Part shown: positions 56,052 to 64,000 of the stretch, piece after piece
Numbering within the stretch: the stretch's first letter is position 1
How the letters are laid out: each line of letters starts with the position of its first letter
Source: Amphiura filiformis
Lineage: Eukaryota; Echinodermata; Ophiuroidea; Amphilepidida; Amphiuridae
Assembly (NCBI RefSeq): GCF_039555335.1
Contig: NC_092640.1
Span: forward strand, 26,507,446 to 26,571,445
Direction of reading: 5' to 3'
Length of the DNA: 64,000 bases
Notes under the pieces: model-generated
The model's input: only the letters and a program-made list of their open reading frames with translations
The model's database searches: none
What the model was told of the DNA's origin: nothing
Position numbers and translations under genes: made by a program

Positions 56052-59000
56052 GATGAAATCAAAACTCGACCGGCGATTGACCGCTGGTTCCTATTGTTCT
56101 ACACAGTGGAAACCGGATGGAACCGGCGCACAGTGGGCCAGGGTGGAATCAAAGTGTGCCAAAATTAAAATTTGGTGAATGTGGAATTTCCAAACTTTTT
56201 CAGTTGTTTGAGAAAGAAAACATTCTGAAGTATATTATTTGGCCCATAATTTATGTTTCGATGGATTTCATAAGTGTCGTTTAGTCATGAATTTGCCCCA
56301 AAAGTGTTATATTTTCTCTTAAGATGGTAAAAGTGTGAATTTTGAAAACAACTAATGTAACGTTAGTAAATGAGAAACTGTTGTCTTACCATTGTGCATA
56401 TGTCATACCTAATAGTAGTCAAACCAGATCATTCAAGCCAAAATATAAATAATTGTATTAATCAGGAGTAATGAGGGGGCTAATTTGGTGAAATACGGTA
56501 AAAATATGCATTTTTGGGGAAAAATAGAAATTTAGTTTGGATTCCTGTCGATTCCTGTTCAAAAAATAATGTTATCATTTGTAGACAAGTCTTAGAACTA
56601 TGTTGATGGCAATGTTTTTTGCAAATATTTGCCAGCCTGCATTCCAGGGCCCATACAATGTACCCTATTTGCTCACATTTCAGCTGATTTTGATGGATCA
56701 GTACGGCGTACGGGTTTATCATGTCATGTGCATAGCGCCCTCATATTGCTTAAATACCCTGGGGATTTTGCGGTTTTCACTACAACTCTGCTGTAAGAAA
56801 TAGCATAAGGTCTCAATATTTTAAAACATCATTTATCAAGATAAAACAAAATCATGGAATCTTTATCAAAAACTTTGTTATGCTGCTTATGCAGCAGTCT
56901 CACTTTCAGATATAAATTTATCATACCATGTTTGTATGGATGCTTTGCACATTCATCATAGCAAAATTGAACTTCCAGATAACATAGCTTAACATTTTGA
57001 AAGGTATTAAAAGACAGTAAAAAGCATTTTTTATCGTTTACATGAACGATGGAATAACTGTAGACACTATGTGGATCATTTCACACTCAAAATAAAGACT
57101 GGCTTAACCGGAAACTGACATTTGATGAAGAACTCCAATGCAGCAGCTGAACTTTCAGCTGCAGAGGTTCGTAGCACTTCTCATTCTGAACATACTGCAG
57201 TTACTGTCCGTTTTCCTATACACAATACACAGTGCTCTCACCATTGACGTGTGACCTCAACAAATGATGTATGTTGGGAGAATGGACACTTGCCTAGTTA
57301 ACATCACTGTGTGAAAAATAACCAGCCAATATTTTATTTATTCTCCAAAACTTCTAGCAAATATATTTCTCTAACATGACCTAAAATTACAGCTAGGTTA
57401 GATGTTCAGAAATGGTCGCACTTTTTGTAAAATATGAGTGAGGGCAAGGCATAGCTAGCCAACTCCCCGTGTTAATTGAATGGAGATTTGACCGAAAATA
57501 TTGGTATCGGACCGCTCACTTCTGAAGGATGCCACAAAAAAACGGTAAAAGCTACATTTAAATTATTCTAAATAGGTTCTAGAAAATAAAGTTTTGTAAC
57601 ATTTCCTAAATTTTTAGCTAATTTAGATGTTTGGAGAGGGTCGTACTTTTGTGTTTTAGGAAGGATATGTAAACGACAGATAACACCAAAAATATGAAGA
57701 AATTATTTCCAAACTGTGTTAAGTCAACAATCATTATGTTGCTTATTTTGAAGAATGCTGGTTAACAAAAAGCAGTTCTTTGTGTCATTTCGTGAACAAT
57801 GGTACACATACCATTGTTTCCTTTCGTTTCCTTTATAATCGGTTACCCAACTGAAGCTGTAATACCAGCTTTATTGCGATGTCGCACATTGAAAACAGAC
57901 ACTTGTACACAACCAGAGAAGATCTGATTTAATCAGTTGAGCTGCTTCAATGAGTGTTATCTTGGTTTAATAGCTTTTAATGGGGTTTAAGTCCTGCAAA
58001 GGTCGAGATGAATTCTACTGTAGACATGACTGCATCATGAGGAACTTCATCAGCACCAGCACCTCCTAGGAGGGCCGAGATGTCCATCGAATATGTGGGA
58101 GGAACTGTCGAACGTTCAAAGAAAAAGGAAGGCACATGATCTTTTAGAAGAAAAAGAGCCTGATATACGCAGCATCACAAGGCATATGCTAACTATACAT
58201 TTGGATTAGTTTTAATCATGATAATGGTATATATCATAAAACAATTTCATGAAAGTAGCTCAGTTTCACAGTTCATATGAAAACCCTAAGCTCTGTGCTG
58301 AAATTAAGGACATGTGATAAAGTTGTGGTCGTTTTGGTCGGAAAAATAATTGTTTTTAAAATTATGAATATCAGGGGATTAGAGTAGGCCTATTCTAACC
58401 TCATTAGCCTTTTGATTGAAACGTACATTCATATATTACATACACATTCTATTCTGCTTTGAACATCCATATAAATTATAGAATTTATGAAAGAAACTCA
58501 AGACACAAGAACCCCATGGTCTGCCAAATTTAAACGTGACATCTAGATTTGGTATTACGTCTAGGCCTACTTGAAAAAATCTAATTCACATTAGCCTATA
58601 TAGCGAAAGACCAAATCACGTGTCTGTAATGGACAATTGCAATTTGAATCAAATTATTTAGTGTCGTTTGTGATGACGTTGAAGTTGTAACATCCGGGGT
58701 GGGGATCTTCCATTGACATGGTATACGTATTATGTGCTTGCCTTTTGGGGTGCTTTTTTGCCAATTTTGGTAAAGCGATTGGTGGGTTTTCACCATAGAC
58801 GAAAACGCCCAGTATTATTGTGTATTTTGATAAACATATTGGTAAAAGCACCCAATTTGAGCAAAATCGGTTGCTTTTTCAAGGAAATTGGTATATTGAT
58901 GGGTTGCAAATTAGGGCCAAAATTACGTTTTAAGACAATGGCAACGTTTTGGAGTCCGGCAGGAAGAATCACCTACAAATTTGTCCCCCACCCCCGGGCC

Positions 59001-59665
59001 CACCCCAACATTTAGTCTGGTTGGTTGTTTGTTTGCTTATATTAAACAATTACAATGTCTGCATTCATACGTATTAGAAAATGCCGCCAGTGAATTTTGC
59101 AATCCGTATAACATTGAATATGCTATTTGATAATACTTTTCCAATCGGACATTTGAATCACTGTTGTAAGAGTAATTAACCAATCACGGCTCGTTATTTT
59201 AATGACGTCATATGCCTTGGAAAATGGCTCTATTGAATTCCGCAGTCCTTAAAACCCCCGATTTGAAAGTTTTTATAATACTTCTTACACAGGCATTTGA
59301 ATTATTGCGGGAGGAATAATTGACCAATCATATATCAGCATATTAATGACGTCATACGCTTTCCAAAATGTCATCATTGAATTTTTCTCCCCTTGGAACC
59401 ACTATTTTGCTTTTTCAATTAAAATTTTAACATGTATCATTTGAAATACTGTTGTAAAAATAATCGACCAATCACCGTTCAGCATTTTTATGACGTCATA
59501 CATTTCTAAAAATGTTTCCATTGAATTCTGCAGCCTCGAAAACCCCTAATATAGCCATTTTACCGTGTTTGTATGCGTTTGATTGTAAGTTTATAATTTT
59601 GGCACACTTTGAGGCGATTCTGGCCCACTGTGCGGCGGTCTGCCGCGATCGAGTTTTGATTTCAT
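56052..59665. mobile_element. 3.6-kb inverted-repeat element
   Basis: The left end GATGAAATCAAAACTCGACC, then CGCACAGTGGGCCAG and CAAAGTGTGCCAAAATTA, is mirrored at the right end in reverse order and complement (about 59600-59665). The left arm has an extra 36-40 bp between the two matching parts. No transposase or other protein is recognised in the interior; its open frames are under 101 codons. The right part carries the 144-bp array. The superfamily and target duplication are undetermined. Confidence 0.75.
59078..59565. repeat. 144-bp tandem array with CCAAT and TGACGTCA in each unit
   Basis: CCAAT starts at 59180, 59324 and 59468, exactly 144 bp apart. TGACGTCA starts at 59203, 59347 and 59491, always 23 bp after CCAAT. 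Units also share CATTTGAA, an AAAATG..ATTGAATT segment and CCCC-containing joints. A partial unit precedes (about 59078-59150). Other positions in the units have diverged considerably. Confidence 0.85.
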
Positions 59666-59700
59666 CCCTTATTTAAATTGCTTATTTTTTGTTCCAAAGA

Positions 59701-60040
59701 GACAACTCCTATCTTCCAATGATTATCTTCTCTCTAAATGTAAAACTTAAAAAGAGTGAAAAACTCACTCCCCAAAAAAGTGATTCACTTATAAAACCAC
59801 TCTAAGAGTGAAATGTGTGTTTTTAACTTTAAAACCACGCCAGAAAGAGTAAAAAACACTCTAAAAGAGTGAATTTCAACTAGTTCAAGGAGTTAATGAA
59901 GGACAATACATTTTTAGAGTTGTTCTTTGAAAGTGGTTTTAAAGTTATAAAACACATTTCACTCTTTTTTGAGTGGTTTTATAAGTGACTCACTCTTTTG
60001 GGGAGTGAGTATTTCACTCTTTTACATTTAGAGAGTCGTC
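59701..60040. mobile_element. foldback element with GAGTGA-type subrepeats
   Basis: The left arm CTCTAAATGTAAAA and ACTCACTCCCCAAAA pairs with TTTTGGGGAGTGAG and TTTTACATTTAGAG on the right. 'AGAGTGAAA' and 'ACCACTCTAAGAGTG' words recur inside in both orientations. The outer GACAACTC of the left arm is separated from the rest by a 20-bp insertion. It is non-coding. Confidence 0.75.
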
Positions 60041-60116
60041 TTGACTATGGCCCTGTACACACTATGCAAATTGCTTCCGCAATTGCTCCATTCAACTAAG
60101 AATCAATTAAAGATAA

Positions 60117-60245
60117 AATAAAAATTCCTTTAAAAAGGAACGAGGCGCCCAATGGGAGCTTTTTTGATGTGATGTGCTGAAATAGCTTGAAATGTAATTG
60201 GTGGATAACATTTTACTTGTTTAAAACAATTGTAACATTAGCATA
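60117..60245 (+). repeat. dispersed repeat pair member (other copy at 34186-34320)
   Basis: It shares GATGTGATGTGCTGAAATAG, CTTGAAATGTA and TTGTAACATTAG with the copy in the collagen C4-like intron. Confidence 0.7.
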
Positions 60246-60539
60246 TTAAACAAAGAAAGATTATGAAATACAAGGCATATACATGTATATATTGCAGTGG
60301 GAGAGGTGCAAAATGGTACTGCTTATAGTGGTTTCAAATAAAAGGAATAAAGCTCAGGTTACCATTTCGGAATTGTTAGGCAATTATGGAAAATCAATTC
60401 AAGTGGGGGATTCTTAGAACAGCTCTGAATAAGTGTTATTTAGTGACTTTTTATTTCAAGTATTAATCAATACTGAAAACATACGAATACAAACATTTAG
60501 ATAACAATGTTTTCACTTTGAAAGAGCAAGGAAAATGAA

Positions 60540-60740
60540 GTTTTTAATATTAAAAATACTACAATTGTGACTAATTTACCATAAAATTTGTATTTAATAT
60601 CACACATTTCAAATAATCAAAATTATTTGATATCATCAGGACATTCCTTGTATTCAGTATGCAATGTGTATGACCAGAGAAGACTCATCTTCTCTGGTCT
60701 GGCATGCTCTCAGGTCCCACACAAAAATACTGTGCAAACG
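60540..60740. mobile_element. eroded TTAA MITE fragment (copy E)
   Basis: 'ACCATAAAATTTGTAT', AATCAAAATTATTTGATATC, 'GGACATTC', 'GTATTCAGTATGCAAT' and 'GTCCCACACAAAAATACTG' match the right half of copies A to D in order. A short palindromic insert, CCAGAGAAGA...TCTTCTCTGG, interrupts it at about 60673-60701. Confidence 0.6.
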
Positions 60741-61715
60741 TTGCTATCTGCTAAGCCATTTTGTAGTGTGTAATGAAGCAAAGTGATGCATATAGACTTT
60801 AGGCAAAAAAGTCAGACCGGCCATAATCTGGAAAAAAAATGTTTGTTTTACTCTACAAAAGAATACCGACCCTAATTTTGGGAATTCCAGAAAAAAAATT
60901 TCTTTCAAAATTTTTGACATCCTGAAAAGTGTTTTAAACAGTTTCTTCACACTTCTGTTTAAAAACATGAATGAAGTGATAATACAGCAGAGAAAGAACT
61001 CATTCACACCTATTAGGGCCAGGGCTGTGACACTCGTATTCAATCCCTGTACAAAAAGTGAAGTCACTTTACGGCAGTTTGATTGACATATCGGCAGTTT
61101 GAGTGACGGTTGCTAAGGAGTTTGGTACCAAACTCGGTATCAAAGTCGTTGGTTGACAGTTTTGGTAGTTTGGTACCCTAAATTATGTTGATTGACAGTT
61201 TTTGGGTAGTTTGGTACCCAAGATGGCGCCATCGACTGCCAATTATTCGGACCGTTCCAGCAAAAATACAGCTTATTTAGCCAGTCTCGTCACAGGGTCC
61301 TCGAACAGAATATTTTCCTAGCATATTGAGCTAACTCCTCAGCTATTTGGTTTTTCACGATATGATAGTAATAGAAAGATTCGACCAAATGTTCGCCGTT
61401 TTTCGCCATTTAATTTTTTTTGGAAACGATAGCGTAAACATTGCATCATCTCTTCCACAGGTTATACACTCATACACGTACATGGGTACTATGCCATCAC
61501 ATGCATTATCGTGCATAGGCTGAATGACTGACTTCGTTTGCGCAAACGAGTGGCTTATCCTATAGTATATTAGTACTCGAGAATCCTTGTTAGGGCTAAC
61601 CCTTTAAGCTAATTAGCATACAGTCATGTTTTGGCTATGACCTTCAAAGAAAAATTATTAAAGAAATATGATACAAAATACATTTAGAATTTAAGGATAC
61701 CCGGGAGGATACCAT
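60741..61715. other. gene-free stretch
   Basis: No gene is recognised. GTTTGGTACC words recur around 61120-61213 as a small irregular repeat. A 107-codon minus-strand frame (60744-61067) has no known motif. Confidence 0.4.
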
Positions 61716-61716
61716 C

Positions 61717-61998
61717 TTAAGGGGGTACTACACCCCTAGCCAATTTTGTACCTATTTTTGCATTTTTCTCAAAAATTATTGCGCTTTGGTGACACATGGG
61801 GGGCAAGGACTACAACTACTGCACTGAAATTTCAGCAACTCAAGGCAAGTAGTTATTGATTTATTGATCAAATATTGGTTTCCCTCATTTTTGACTGTAA
61901 CAGCTCCACAACTGTTGTCTGTGCTGAAATAAAATGACCAGTGCAGTAGTTGTAGTTCCTGCCCCTATAATATACATATCTTACTTGTACCCCCTTAA
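61717..61998. mobile_element. TTAA-flanked 274-bp MITE, GGGGGTACTACACC type
   Basis: GGGGGTACTACACCCC (61721) and GTACCCCC (to 61994) are inverted ends between TTAA at 61717-61720 and 61995-61998. Inner parts also pair (AACTACTGCACTG and CAGTGCAGTAGTTGTAGT). This type of end with TTAA is, to my knowledge, widespread in animal genomes and linked to piggyBac or Kolobok-type transposases. Confidence 0.8.
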
Positions 61999-62770
61999 TG
62001 AATTGCCTCTGGATTCCTGACATATTGATAAATTTGATTTTATCTTAGGACTATTGAAAAAAAGAGGGTTTCAAAGACACTGTTCATATTAGAAAATTTC
62101 TTCATTCGATGAAAATAAATAAATAATGATTCACTAATTTAAAGTGTGTGTACACATTGCGCTAAATGAAGATCAAATGAAGACATTGTACCTTCACATT
62201 TGAAGAAAATGAACGAAGATCAAAGGAAGCTTTTTAACGTCTACCATTTTGTGCAGCTCTTACCATGAGTATCATCAGCCATGCAAATGTATCAATACTA
62301 TATTGCTTTTATAACAAATTAAATATTAAAAAACAATTTCTAAATGGTTAAAACTAATGCTGAAAGTTGATGAAATGGTTGACATACGTCAATAGCCTCA
62401 GATGTGGTACTTGCTTCCTCTAAAGTACCTTTTTTGCTTCATGAAACAAAGCTATACCCAGTTTGCTTAAAGGTGGTATTTTGCTTCCTCCCATCTTAAT
62501 TAGTTTTTACCTAATGTGAACGCATCTGTATCTTCATTTAGTGCATATAATTGAATTGAATTACGCTACTTGCTAATGTGAACAGGGTCTATCCCATCAC
62601 TAGAGTATTCAACTTCCGCAGTTTTCTGCATCAAAATAAGCTACCTGTCTAATCTTCATCTATAATATGTTAAAAAAAGCTCTAAAAATTTATTTGCTCC
62701 CTGATCCTGTTTTGATTAGTATACATTGCATTTTAGGATTACACCTTTAAATGTAGCTGTAAGTGGTATC

Positions 62771-62962
62771 AAGAGTGGTCTTAACCCTGGAATTATGGAA
62801 ACTCCAAAAAATAGGCATTTTGTCCCAAATTTGACCTCACAGATTAATTCATCAAGTCTTTGCCATTCTAAAAAAATGTATACTTTTATAAGTTTAGACC
62901 AACAATTTAGCAGTTTCATGAGTCCCAAAAGTTTCCATAATTCCAGGGTTAAGATCACCCTT
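62771..62962. mobile_element. 192-bp inverted-repeat MITE
   Basis: AAGAGTGGTCTTAACCCTGG and ATTATGGAAACT on the left pair with AGTTTCCATAAT and CCAGGGTTAAGATCACCCTT on the right. There is no coding capacity. Confidence 0.75.
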
Positions 62963-64000
62963 AAGGTTTTTGTTTTGTAAGTGCTCTGAGCCTTTCAGAA
63001 ATGGCGTAAATGTTTTTTTTTGTATTGTATTGTATATTGTATTGTTATTTTGTATCTTGTAAAACCAGTGCATTCCTTCACAAACACACACAAACAAAAT
63101 AAATGAACAAATAAAATATTACAAACTTTTCTTGCAATATTGGTACAGTTCATTGCACTTGACAAGGCTTTAGCAGGTCTCTATCCCGGATGGCCAACCT
63201 TTAAAGCCATTATAATATATGATCTTATAACATGAATTTCTCCAGGTAGGAACTCCATTCGTGAAATCCGCAAAAATAAAACCCTCGTGAAAATTACCAC
63301 TAGTACAGTATTTCCTGGGAAGATAAGCCAAATTGCACTTGAATATCGCAAAAGTTCCCATAATTTCTTCCATGGGGGAAACAAAATATCCCTTCAAATC
63401 CAAAAATTTCCCACCAAAACCTCATATATTCCTGGAATGAACTTTGAGCTCTTACATAGCATAAAATATTGTGTATTATTCTATAAACTCTTGCACACAG
63501 TAGCTACCTCTTTTTTTATGACCAAGAGGGGAATCTGAATTTTTTACCAGCAAAGAGGGGGGTGAGAAATTTTAAATGGGGAAATTTCTTAAAATAAGGG
63601 AAACAGGGAATTTTTGCAAAGGGGAATGCAAAACCTTTTTGTCGATAAAAAATTGAAATCCCCCATTCCCCCTGGTGTAAATAGTGAACAGTCCCTAATT
63701 ATGTATTAGTAATTTCCAGTTAGTTCTGTCATAAACTAGTTCTTTCTCTGCTCCATTTCATCTGTAACCAGCTCTTTGGAGTATTGCAGTGTACTTTGAA
63801 TCCTCTTGAATATGGACCGGAGCCGCCACCAATTACCTATGAAGAAAAACAAAATATTTTTATGGCATTTATTGTATTTTTTTGCCCAAAACACATTGAA
63901 AGGTTAGTACTAAGGGGGGGCATGTTCCCCACCTTTTGCCAAAATGGCCACTTTTTGACAATTCAGACCAATTGCCCCCCCCCCCCACACACACATTTCA
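62963..64000. other. gene-free stretch at the window end
   Basis: It contains TGTATTGTAT simple repeats (about 63019-63055), a CACACAAA tract (about 63083) and a C-run at 63976-63986. No gene is recognised. Confidence 0.4.

Overview
The window is AT-rich eukaryotic DNA from an animal genome, most likely a marine deuterostome and perhaps an echinoderm. I infer this from three things. There are intron-containing genes with GT/AG splice sites. One protein matches the C-terminal domain of the 'short-chain collagen C4-like' family of marine invertebrates. There is a dense, varied load of short inverted-repeat transposons, tRNA-derived SINEs and CR1-like LINE debris; the word TAGGCCTA also recurs throughout. 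Nothing suggests bacterial, viral or organellar DNA, and no CRISPR array or operon is present. The species cannot be fixed from the sequence alone.

Only three genes are well supported. Two are closely related sulfotransferase-like genes on the minus strand, with coding exons at 22552-23490 and 40655-41563. Each is one uninterrupted coding exon preceded by a 5'UTR intron. A conserved non-coding first exon can be traced upstream of each, at 25521 upward and 50689 upward, so the whole transcription unit was duplicated, not retroposed. The first intron is about 2.0 kb in one copy and 9.1 kb in the other, swollen by mobile elements. In both copies a transposon lies just upstream of the first exon. 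The third gene, on the plus strand, is the 3' part of a short-chain collagen C4-like gene (exons 34105-34180 and 38434-38915). Its signal peptide and Gly-X-Y exons were not found.

The rest is mobile and repetitive DNA. 1-11 kb: a TTAA-flanked foldback MITE, a hAT-type element with an 8-bp target duplication, and a roughly 120-bp satellite carrying helically phased TGACC half-sites. 11.2-14.4 kb: a decayed CR1-like LINE. 15.7-22.4 kb: more inverted-repeat elements, a tRNA-like sequence, a 368-bp palindrome and a second LINE fragment split by a 200-bp MITE. 22.5-26.3 kb: sulfotransferase copy 1. 26.3-34 kb: dispersed repeats and a second block of the satellite. 34.1-39.1 kb: the collagen C4-like gene, with a 1.34-kb mariner-type element in its intron. 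40.1-50.9 kb: sulfotransferase copy 2, whose intron holds a nested GTATAC-rich foldback complex, two TTAA MITEs, a SINE and a hAT MITE. 51-64 kb: a 3.6-kb inverted-repeat element containing an exact 144-bp tandem array of CCAAT plus CRE sites, and several small foldback elements.

The most interesting structures are the duplicated sulfotransferase units with changed promoters, the phased half-site satellite, the 144-bp CCAAT/CRE array, the nested GTATAC complex, and the element built from CTAGTCCGACAC subrepeats.
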